In this document: one piece after another, positions 10,085 to 16,764 of the stretch
How positions within the stretch are numbered: position 1 is the first letter of the stretch
How the letters are laid out: the number at the start of each line of letters is the position of its first letter
NCBI RefSeq assembly: GCF_030209445.1
Contig: NZ_JARVSD010000004.1
Coordinates: 1 to 64,000, forward strand
Direction of reading: 5' to 3'
DNA length: 64,000 bases
From: Promicromonospora sp. MEB111
GTDB lineage: Bacteria > Actinomycetota > Actinomycetes > Actinomycetales > Cellulomonadaceae
Notes under the pieces: model-generated
The model's input: only the letters and a program-made list of their open reading frames with translations
Database searches by the model: none
What the model was told of the DNA's origin: nothing
Made by a program: the position numbers and the translations under genes

Positions 10085-10174
10085 CTCCCCAGGGAACGGG
10101 CCGACGCCCAGCAGCCCGACGCCCAGCAGTCCTGTGCCCAGAAGTTCGGTGCCCCGCAGTTCGATGAGCAGTTC
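10070..10174 (+). repeat. degenerate 15-bp tandem repeat spanning a stop codon
   Basis: Seven 15-bp units in register. The first (10070-10084) is the last five codons of the preceding gene including its TAG stop, and the last (10160-10174) is nearly the same sequence without the stop. Middle units resemble CCGACGCCCAGCAG. They fill most of the gap before the next gene. Confidence 0.6.
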
Positions 10175-10195
10175 ACGCGCAGTAGGAGGACGAGG

Positions 10196-11644
10196 ATGGG
10201 CGACACCCGGGCCGGGGAATGGCATCTGCTCGACTACGACTCCGACCCCGTCCCGGCCGACGTGGCCGGGTTGGACCCGGTGATCAAGCACTACGAGGAC
10301 ATCGCGCTGGCGATGTCGACACAGGCCAAGCTGCTCAAGAAGATCGGCGACGGCGACGAGACCCTGCTCAAGGGCAAGGCGGCCGACGCCATGCGCAAGC
10401 GCTCCCGGGAGAGCGCCGACGCGCTGAACAAGGCGTCCGGCCGGTACGACGACATCCGGGACGCGCTGCGCACCTTCCGGCCGGAGCTGGAGTACGCACG
10501 CTCGGAGACGGGCCTGGCACTGACGGCCGCCCAGGACGCGGCCGCCGCCCAGAAGGGTGCCGAGGGCCTGCCCGACCCGGTGAACGCCGACCGGCCGGAC
10601 GACGCGCCGCCGCTCACCGACAAGGAGAAGCAGGAGTCCGAGAGCCGCACGGGCAAGATCAACGAGGCCAAGGGTGACCTGGAGGCGGCAAAGGCCAAGG
10701 CGCGTGCGGCCATGGTCAGGTTCGACGCCGCTGCCACCGCAGCCGCGAACAAGATCCGGGAGAACTGGGGCGACGACGGTCTGCACCACAGCGGCTGGGA
10801 AGCGTTCCTGCACAAGCTGAACAAGTTCCTCAAGAAGCTGGTCGAGATCCTGATGTACATCGGGATGGCGCTGGCGGTGCTCAGCATCCTCATCCCGGGC
10901 CTGGGCATGCTCACGCTGCTGAGCGTGATCGCGACAGTGGTCTCCGTCGCCGCGAGCTTCATCCTGGCGGTGCAGGGCGAGGGCAGCTGGCTGAGCGTCA
11001 TCATCGGCATCCTCAGCCTGGGCCTGATCGGCGTCGCGGCGAAGATGGCCGGCTCGCTCAAGACCATCCAGGCCGCGCAGCTCGGCTCCAAGGTGAAGTT
11101 CACGCCGGGAGCGATCAAGGAGCTCAACAGCCTCGCCAGCCGCCTGGCCATCTACTCGAAGAACCCGATGCGTCCGTTCGACCGGTTCATGACCGGCAAG
11201 CTCGGGGCCCAGATCAAGCCGTTCACGAACTGGGGCAACTTCATCCAGACCACTCGCGTCTCACCCGGCTGGTGGCAGATCGGGAAGCCGAACGCGTGGG
11301 TCAAGGGCGACTTCAGCAAGTTCGGTGCGTGGTTCAAGAACGACTCGAGCCGCTTCATGACCGCGATCAAGGGCGGCCCGTGGCGCTGGGACCGGCTGAT
11401 CGGCATCAGCGACATCAAGGACGTGCAGAAGATCAACGCGGCCCTCGGCCAGCTCGGGATCACCGGATTCGCGATCAAGCCGTGGATGTACATCGGCCCC
11501 ATCTCGTACACGTTCGGCTGGTCGATGCGGCCGTTCAGCCTGATCAACCCGTCGAACTTCAACCCGACCGACCCGCGCTGGAGCCTCGACGGCTGGCGGG
11601 ACGCCGACTACAGCGGCCTCTACTCGGAGCAGACGGGCCTGTGA
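10196..11644 (+). CDS. putative T7SS-secreted protein with membrane hairpin, cassette 1
   Basis: A 482-residue protein in three parts. Residues 1-200 are the helical type VII signal domain (GEWHLLDYDSDPVPAD at the start, GDGDETLLKGKAADAMRKR near 60, then long charged helices). Residues about 220-285 are two or three hydrophobic helices (LVEILMYIGMALAVL and onward) that would insert in a membrane. Residues 290-482 are a Trp/Lys/Phe-rich C-terminal domain that differs from its paralogue except for IKPWMYIGP near residue 425. There is no signal peptide, as expected for T7SS cargo. AGGAGG precedes the ATG by 5 bases. It could be an effector or a machine component. The C-terminal function is unknown. 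Confidence 0.75.
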   Translation: MGDTRAGEWHLLDYDSDPVPADVAGLDPVIKHYEDIALAMSTQAKLLKKIGDGDETLLKGKAADAMRKRSRESADALNKASGRYDDIRDALRTFRPELEYARSETGLALTAAQDAAAAQKGAEGLPDPVNADRPDDAPPLTDKEKQESESRTGKINEAKGDLEAAKAKARAAMVRFDAAATAAANKIRENWGDDGLHHSGWEAFLHKLNKFLKKLVEILMYIGMALAVLSILIPGLGMLTLLSVIATVVSVAASFILAVQGEGSWLSVIIGILSLGLIGVAAKMAGSLKTIQAAQLGSKVKFTPGAIKELNSLASRLAIYSKNPMRPFDRFMTGKLGAQIKPFTNWGNFIQTTRVSPGWWQIGKPNAWVKGDFSKFGAWFKNDSSRFMTAIKGGPWRWDRLIGISDIKDVQKINAALGQLGITGFAIKPWMYIGPISYTFGWSMRPFSLINPSNFNPTDPRWSLDGWRDADYSGLYSEQTGL

Positions 11645-12327
11645 CGACACCGGAGACGAGCACGACCGGCACACCCCGTGCCCTGGCGTCGTCCTGGGAG
11701 TGGCGGCTGGACCTGCCCGAGGGCTGGCTCGAGGTCCCGGGCGGCATCACCGGGGCGTCCCACGACCTCGCCGCCTGGGAGCGCGGGGCCACGGCAGTCG
11801 TGCGTGAGTCGCTCGAGCCCGTACCCGACGAGTCCGGCACGACGGTCGAGCTGGACGACGACGCACGCGCCCAGCTCGACCAGCTTGCCGCCATCTCGGT
11901 GGCGAACCTCCGGGAGTTCGCCGACGGCATGGCCCCCGGCGACCATCGCGTCGTCGCGGCCCTCGGGGTGATGGGGCGCGGGCCGGTGCCGGTGCTCGTC
12001 GCCGTCGGGACCAGTGACCCGGCGGCGCCCGACGACGACCTCATGGCCGCGCTGGGCGCAACGGGCGGCTACCCCGCGGCGCCGCCCACGGTCGAGTACC
12101 CCGACATGCCCGACGGCGACGGCGTGCGGGTGATCCGCCTCGACATCGGCGAGGAGTCCGGCGGTGCCTGGATGAGCGTGGGACTGGGGCGGCGCACCGA
12201 GCACCCGGACGCGGTGGTGGACACGGTACTGGTCTGGCGCACCCAGGACCTCGTGCTCGGCGCGGTGATGGTGGAGCTGCTCGACCAGCTGATGCCTACC
12301 GTGCGGATCGACCGGACCGCGGCATGA
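11641..12327 (+). CDS. LPxGW protein A, cassette 1 (unknown function)
   Basis: A 228-residue soluble protein with no signal peptide or membrane segment. It opens with a Thr-rich stretch and then WEWRLDLPEGWLEVPGG, a beta-rich acidic body and a last helix near LVLGAVMVELLDQLM. The LPxGW opening recalls PsbP/Mog1-fold proteins, a group that includes the DUF1795 (EagR) effector chaperones of type VI secretion; this is a suggestion from a short motif only. The start overlaps the previous stop (GTGA) and its own stop overlaps the next start (ATGA), so it is tightly coupled to the membrane-hairpin protein. Paralogue at 15260-15907. No family recognised. Confidence 0.65.
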   Translation: MTTPETSTTGTPRALASSWEWRLDLPEGWLEVPGGITGASHDLAAWERGATAVVRESLEPVPDESGTTVELDDDARAQLDQLAAISVANLREFADGMAPGDHRVVAALGVMGRGPVPVLVAVGTSDPAAPDDDLMAALGATGGYPAAPPTVEYPDMPDGDGVRVIRLDIGEESGGAWMSVGLGRRTEHPDAVVDTVLVWRTQDLVLGAVMVELLDQLMPTVRIDRTAA

Positions 12328-13166
12328 CCGGGCCTGCGACAGGACCGGTGGCAGGACCGGTGACAGGCCCGGCGGCAGGATCAGCGACAGGGTCGCCGGC
12401 GACGCCTACCGATACCTGGGCCTTCCTCCTGCCCCCGGGCTGGGCGCGGTTCCCGCTCGGCGCGGGGCGCGGCAAGGAGCGCGACGCCGCCGTCGACGAG
12501 GTGGTCGCACGTGCGCTGCCCCGGGACCGGGCCCTCGCGGGCGGTCCGCAGGACGCCGACCTCGCCGCGCGCCGGGAGCTGCTCCGGGCCTCGCTCCGCG
12601 CGGCGCTCACCGGTGCGGGCGGCGCCGACGACGAAGCGGGCACGAGCACCAGCTCCGTCACGAGCACCAGCACCGTCACGAGCACCAGCACCGTCACGAG
12701 CACCAGCACGAGCACCAGCACCGGAGCCGTCTACCTCCCGACCGTTCCGATCGCCGGCATCGCCGTCCCGGCGTCGATCACCGAGTCCGAGCTCTTCGGC
12801 GAGGTGGGGCGCAGCCCCGCCGAGGTCGCGGAGCGCGTGCTGGGCCGGACCCGCGACACGAGCGAGGCGGTTGACCTGGACGGACGTCCGGGTGCGCGGG
12901 TGGTGCGGACCGGGCACGATGTGCACCGAGAGGGCGGTCGGCCGGCGCGCTCCACGCGTGAGGTGACGTATGTCGTCTCCCGGGACGAGGCGGCCGGCGA
13001 CTGGCTGGTGCTGTCCTTCAGCACCGGCTGGAGCAGCCGGGACACCGAGCGGCTGGCCGAGACACTGGTCGAGTTCTTCGACGCCGTCATGGCCACTTTC
13101 CGCTGGACCGGTCCCGGTTCGAACCCCGTGAACCTGCCCGAACGGAGGGTCCCCGGATCCGCGTAA
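12324..13166 (+). CDS. LPxGW protein B, cassette 1 (unknown function)
   Basis: A 280-residue soluble protein. A Gly/Pro/Ala/Thr repeat head (MTGPATGPVAGPVTGP) is followed by TWAFLLPPGWARFPLG near residue 31, a Ser/Thr repeat insert near 107-131 encoded by an 18-bp tandem repeat, then a conserved C-terminal half with VVSRDEAAGDWLVLSFST and TFRWTGPGSNPVNLPER. The paralogue at 15904-16650 lacks the Ser/Thr insert. It appears distantly similar to protein A in the opening motif and final helix, so the two may share one fold and pair. ATGA overlap with protein A. Function unknown; a chaperone or immunity-like role for the adjacent large protein is possible. Confidence 0.65.
   Translation: MTGPATGPVAGPVTGPAAGSATGSPATPTDTWAFLLPPGWARFPLGAGRGKERDAAVDEVVARALPRDRALAGGPQDADLAARRELLRASLRAALTGAGGADDEAGTSTSSVTSTSTVTSTSTVTSTSTSTSTGAVYLPTVPIAGIAVPASITESELFGEVGRSPAEVAERVLGRTRDTSEAVDLDGRPGARVVRTGHDVHREGGRPARSTREVTYVVSRDEAAGDWLVLSFSTGWSSRDTERLAETLVEFFDAVMATFRWTGPGSNPVNLPERRVPGSA
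12643..12720 (+). repeat. 18-bp in-frame tandem repeat inside LPxGW protein B
   Basis: Three consecutive units of CGAGCACCAGCACCGTCA type plus shorter 9- to 12-bp derivatives encode Thr-Ser-Thr-Ser-Thr-Val runs. The paralogous gene lacks them, so they arose after duplication, and length variation between strains is likely. Confidence 0.8.
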
Positions 13167-13183
13167 GGGATAACCCGAAGATT

Positions 13184-13213
13184 CACCCCAGGGGTGTCCG
13201 GTTCATGTACGAT
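13184..13213 (+). promoter_or_regulatory. promoter and operator of cassette 2
   Basis: TACGAT (13208-13213) is a good -10 box. Just upstream, CACCCC and GGGGTG (13184-13196, one base between) form a palindrome covering the -35 zone, a possible regulator site. Cassette 2 therefore seems to have its own promoter, 39 bases before its first ATG. Confidence 0.5.
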
Positions 13214-13251
13214 CGCCCTGTTTTCCACGAGGCAACCTGAGAGGACCGATC

Positions 13252-13548
13252 ATGGCCAACATCAATGTGACCTTCCAGCAGATGGAGGACGCTTCCCAGC
13301 GCATGAAGCAGGAGGCGGACGACATGCAGCACAAGCTGGACCAGCTGCGTTCGATGGTGGACAACCTCGTCCAGGACGGTTACGTGACGGACAAGTCCTC
13401 CAAGCGGTTCGACGAGTCCTACAAGGAGCTCGACAAGGGTGGCAAGCAGGTCATGGAGGGTCTGACCGGTATCGGCGAGTACCTCAAGCAGGCCGCCGAG
13501 GCGCTGCGCAAGACCGACGAGGAACTCGCCAACGCGCTGAACAAGTAG
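13252..13548 (+). CDS. WXG100-family protein (ESAT-6-like), cassette 2
   Basis: A 98-residue WXG100-family protein differing from the cassette 1 copy only at two residues (Ala27 to His, Thr34 to Ser). The first 78 coding bases are identical to those of the first copy, and a second identical block covers roughly codons 42-85, including silent positions. Flanking genes are far more diverged. The helical-hairpin, Trp-less turn and lack of signal peptide are as in its twin. It may form homodimers or pair with the 94-residue protein starting 8 bases after its stop. Secretion by the ATPase encoded at 20277 is the likely fate. It follows its own promoter and the ribosome site GAGAGGA. Confidence 0.82.
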   Translation: MANINVTFQQMEDASQRMKQEADDMQHKLDQLRSMVDNLVQDGYVTDKSSKRFDESYKELDKGGKQVMEGLTGIGEYLKQAAEALRKTDEELANALNK

Positions 13549-13555
13549 TCGTCGG

Positions 13556-13840
13556 ATGGCCGACCTCGTCGTTACCTCGATCGCCGTCGACGAAGCTGCC
13601 GAGCAGCTGAAGTCGGTGCTCCACGAGCTCGAGAACATGAAAGAGCTCTGGGACGACGGCGACCTCTGGGGTCACAGGACGGTGAAGAACGCCATGGGCG
13701 ACTTCGTCGACAGCTGGTGGGTCAAGCGGGAGAAGCTCCAGGAAAACCTCAAGGACCTCCAGGACAAGATGGAGAAGGCCGCCGAGACCTGGAACGACAC
13801 CGAGATCGAGCTGGAGAAGTCACTGACGCCCGAGGGCTGA
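13556..13840 (+). CDS. second small WXG-like helical protein, cassette 2
   Basis: A 94-residue helical protein paralogous to 9803-10084. It keeps MADLVVTS, AVDEAAEQL, the Trp-Gly turn (LWDDGDLWGHRTV) and WWVKREKL. The C-terminal residues differ (EKSLTPEG). It starts 8 bases after the WXG100 stop and is likely co-expressed and co-folded with it. No named family is recognised; the WXG-like turn between two helices suggests an ESX partner. Confidence 0.72.
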   Translation: MADLVVTSIAVDEAAEQLKSVLHELENMKELWDDGDLWGHRTVKNAMGDFVDSWWVKREKLQENLKDLQDKMEKAAETWNDTEIELEKSLTPEG

Positions 13841-13924
13841 CCCGACACACCTGAAGCTCGACAGACCCGAAGACCTGGTCGACGCCGGACGGCGCGACAC
13901 AGGCCCGAACTATGAGGAGGCCGG

Positions 13925-15199
13925 ATGAGCGCCGCCCGCGTGGGTGAGTGGCATCTGCTGGACTACGACGACGACCCTGTTCCGGCCGAGGCGTCCGGTC
14001 TGGATGCGGTGATCAAGCACTACAAAGAGATCGCCGAGATGATGACCACGCAGGCGGCGCTCCTCAAGAAGATCGGCGACGGCGACGAGACCCTGCTCAA
14101 GGGTGAGGCGGCCGACGCCATGCGAGGACGCGCCGGGGAGAGCCACGAGCACCTTGCCGCCGCCGCGGGTCGTTACGACGACGTCCGCGCGGCCCTGGAG
14201 GCCTATCGTCCCGAGCTGGAGACCGCGCGCTCGGAGACGGGCAAGGCCCTGGCGAAGGCCGAGGACGCGGCCGCGGCCCAGAAGGGCGCCGAGGGCATGC
14301 CCGACCCGGTGAACGCGGACCGGCCGGACGACGCGCCGCCGCTCACCGAGCAGCAGAAGCAGGAGTCCCAGAACCGAGCGAACAAGATCGAGGGCGCCAA
14401 GGGCGAGCTGGCGGCGGCCAAGGCCATCGCCGTCGCCGCGATGTCGGCCCTCGACTCGGCCGCCGAGCGGGCGGCCGCCAAGATCAAGGAGAACTGGGGC
14501 GACGACGGGCTCAAGCACAGCGGCTGGGAAGCCTTCGTGCACGGGTTCAACAAGTTCCTCAAGGGGCTGGTCGAGATCCTCGGCTACATCGGCATGGCGC
14601 TCGCCGTGCTCGCCATCCTCCTGCCCGGGGTGGGTGCGCTGGCGCTGGCCGGTCTGATCGTCGGCGTCGTGAGCCTGGTCGCCTCGATCGTGCTCGCCGC
14701 CCAGGGCGAGGCGAGCTGGATGGGTGTCATCCTCGGCGTCATCGGCGTCGCGGCGGCCGGTGTCGGCATGGTCGTGGCCAAGTCGATCACGGCGTCGGTG
14801 AAGGCGGCACAGGGTGCGGTGCTCGCCGGCAAGGGCGCCTCGGGCCCCTTCATCGGCACCCTGGGCGGCCTCATCATCAAGCCCATGGCGATCCAGAAGA
14901 TCTCGATCATGATCTCGACGAAGCTGCCCGGCTGGGCCTCGATCGTCGCCCCGATCAAGTCCTGGTCGCTCAGCGGCGCGCTCGGCCTCGGCGGGCTCAG
15001 GGAGCTCAGCCTGCTCGGGCTCTGGGGCGCGAAGTTCACGATCAAGCCGTGGATCTACGTGGCCGGTCCGGGTGCCATGCTGTCAGGCCTGATCAGCGGT
15101 CTCTGGGGTGCCGTGCCGCCCACGAGCTTCCCCGGCGAGGACAAGCGCGGGGACTGGACCGCGCCGACGGACTACGAGTACAACCACCTCACCACCTGA
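13925..15199 (+). CDS. putative T7SS-secreted protein with membrane hairpin, cassette 2
   Basis: A 424-residue paralogue of 10196-11644. The first 200 residues align throughout (GEWHLLDYDDDPVPAE, GDGDETLLKGEAADAMRGR, GMPDPVNADRPDDAPPLT). A hydrophobic hairpin follows at about 218-285 (ILGYIGMALAVLAILLPGVG). The C-terminal part is unrelated in most positions and more hydrophobic, but shares IKPWIYVAGPG near residue 375. GAGGAGG lies 4 bases before the ATG. The constant head with variable tail is the pattern expected of modular secreted effectors, though both copies could equally be membrane components. Confidence 0.75.
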   Translation: MSAARVGEWHLLDYDDDPVPAEASGLDAVIKHYKEIAEMMTTQAALLKKIGDGDETLLKGEAADAMRGRAGESHEHLAAAAGRYDDVRAALEAYRPELETARSETGKALAKAEDAAAAQKGAEGMPDPVNADRPDDAPPLTEQQKQESQNRANKIEGAKGELAAAKAIAVAAMSALDSAAERAAAKIKENWGDDGLKHSGWEAFVHGFNKFLKGLVEILGYIGMALAVLAILLPGVGALALAGLIVGVVSLVASIVLAAQGEASWMGVILGVIGVAAAGVGMVVAKSITASVKAAQGAVLAGKGASGPFIGTLGGLIIKPMAIQKISIMISTKLPGWASIVAPIKSWSLSGALGLGGLRELSLLGLWGAKFTIKPWIYVAGPGAMLSGLISGLWGAVPPTSFPGEDKRGDWTAPTDYEYNHLTT

Positions 15200-15259
15200 G
15201 CCAGGAGCCGATTCAGTGTTTGCGACTTCGCTGTGTGCGACGAGACGTAGGGGGCCGGC

Positions 15260-15907
15260 ATGAGCGGCGTCGGCGTCCAGGACTGGACCTGGACCATCGA
15301 GGCCCCGGCCGGCTGGCTGGTCGTGCCCTCCACGGTGACCGAGCCCGCCGAGACGGTCGGCGCGTGGCAGGGGGAGGCCGTCGAGCTCCTGCTCACGTCG
15401 TTCCTGCCGCAGGACTCGGACGGCGGGGCGCAGCCCGATGCCGGCCACGTGGAGCTCGTCCGTGACTCCCTGACGCAGACGGTCGCGAGCCTGGTGGCGT
15501 TCGCCGACGAGGCGGCGACCGAGGGAGCCCGGGCGATCGCGGGCCTCGGCCTGCTGGACCGCGGCCCCGTCCCCGTGCTCGTCACCGTCGGCATGATGGA
15601 CCCGGCCGAGTCGGACGACGCGCTCATGACGGTGCTCGGCGCGACCGGCGGCAACCCGGTGAACCCGCCGAGCATCGAGTACCCCGAGCTGCCCGACGGC
15701 GACGGCATCCAGGTCACCCGCGTGGACATCGACGAGGCGGGCGGCGCCTGGGTGACGGTCGCCGTCGGCCGGCGCACCGAGCACCCGGAGGCGGTGGTGG
15801 ACACGGCCCTGATCTGGCGCAGCCAGGACCTCGTGCTCGTCCCCACGATCCTGGAGACGCTCGTCGGCCTGCTGTCGGCCGTGAAGATCATCCGGAGCGA
15901 ACCGTGA
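15260..15907 (+). CDS. LPxGW protein A, cassette 2 (unknown function)
   Basis: A 215-residue soluble protein paralogous to 11641-12327. The opening is DWTWTIEAPAGWLVVPS, so the LPxGW motif reads APAGW. Shared blocks are RGPVPVLV, LGATGGNP, YPELPDGDGI and GRRTEHPEAVVDTALIWRSQ. No signal peptide or membrane helix. Its ATG has TAGGGGG about 6 bases upstream, 60 bases after the membrane-hairpin gene, so here the coupling to that gene is looser than in cassette 1. GTGA overlap with the next gene. Function unknown. Confidence 0.65.
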   Translation: MSGVGVQDWTWTIEAPAGWLVVPSTVTEPAETVGAWQGEAVELLLTSFLPQDSDGGAQPDAGHVELVRDSLTQTVASLVAFADEAATEGARAIAGLGLLDRGPVPVLVTVGMMDPAESDDALMTVLGATGGNPVNPPSIEYPELPDGDGIQVTRVDIDEAGGAWVTVAVGRRTEHPEAVVDTALIWRSQDLVLVPTILETLVGLLSAVKIIRSEP

Positions 15908-16650
15908 GCGAGAGCCCCGTGAACGAGAACCCTGCGAGCCAGACCCCCGCGAGCGAGACCCGGGCGGGCGAGACCCCCGGGAACGGGCAGGCGGGCGGCA
16001 AGCCGACCGATGCCTGGGTGATGCTCCTGCCACCCGGCTGGGCCCGGTTCCCGACGGGCGAGGGCCGCCAGCGCGAGCTGGACGAGGCGGTCGAGCAGGT
16101 CGTCGCCCGGGCCCTGCCGGACTCGCTGCCCCGCGACAAGGCCGAGCCGTTCCGGCGCATGCTGCGCGACGAGCTGCACAAGACCCTGGGCCAGGCGCGC
16201 GACGCCGGCACCGGCGCGGTCTACCTGCCGACGGAGCCCATGGAGGGCGTGATCGTCCCGGGTTCGATCGCGGAGATCGAGGTGGTCAGCGACGTCGGCA
16301 CCGACCCGACCCGGATCGTCACCAGCATCCTGAGCGACGGGTACGAGCAGAGCGAGCTGGTCGAGATCGACGGCCGCCCCGGCGTCCGCGTGGTGCACAC
16401 CGAGCACGGCGTCAAGAGCGAGGACCTGGAGCTGTCGACCCGGCAGGTGCTGTACGCGGTCTCCCGGGACGAGGCCGACGGCGAGTGGCTGGTCCTGTCG
16501 TTCACCACGATCTGGAACAGCGAGAACACCGAGCGCCTGGCCGAGGCCATGGTGCTCTTCTTCGACGCGGTGATGACGACCTTCCGCTGGGCCGGCCCCG
16601 GCACGAACCCCCTCAGGCTGCCGGAGCGAAGCGTTCCCGGCTCGGCCTGA
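15904..16650 (+). CDS. LPxGW protein B, cassette 2 (unknown function)
   Basis: A 248-residue paralogue of 12324-13166. The head is a degenerate ENPASQTPASETRAGETP repeat, then DAWVMLLPPGWARFPTGEG near residue 38, and the shared tail VSRDEADGEWLVLSFTT with TTFRWAGPGTNPLRLPER. No Ser/Thr insert. The start overlaps the stop of protein A (GTGA). No signal peptide is visible, so it probably acts in the cytoplasm. Role unknown. The paired retention of proteins A and B in both cassettes suggests they work together with the large protein of their own cassette. Confidence 0.65.
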   Translation: MSESPVNENPASQTPASETRAGETPGNGQAGGKPTDAWVMLLPPGWARFPTGEGRQRELDEAVEQVVARALPDSLPRDKAEPFRRMLRDELHKTLGQARDAGTGAVYLPTEPMEGVIVPGSIAEIEVVSDVGTDPTRIVTSILSDGYEQSELVEIDGRPGVRVVHTEHGVKSEDLELSTRQVLYAVSRDEADGEWLVLSFTTIWNSENTERLAEAMVLFFDAVMTTFRWAGPGTNPLRLPERSVPGSA

Positions 16651-16764
16651 GCGAGCCTCCTGCGCGAGACCCTTCTTGAACCACCCGGGCCTGAACCACC
16701 CGGCGCACCACCCCTGACTGACGCGGCTCACCTGGAGCGCGACACATCTGAAGACGGAGCAACT

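Larger units (their letters stand above)
9502..16650 (+). repeat. tandem duplication of a five-gene secretion cassette
   Basis: Cassette 1 (9502-13166) and cassette 2 (13252-16650) carry the same five genes in the same order and strand: WXG100 protein, about 93-residue partner, T7SS-signal membrane-hairpin protein, LPxGW protein A, LPxGW protein B. The WXG100 genes are nearly identical; the other four pairs are clearly paralogous but much diverged, so the duplication is old. Confidence 0.9.
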
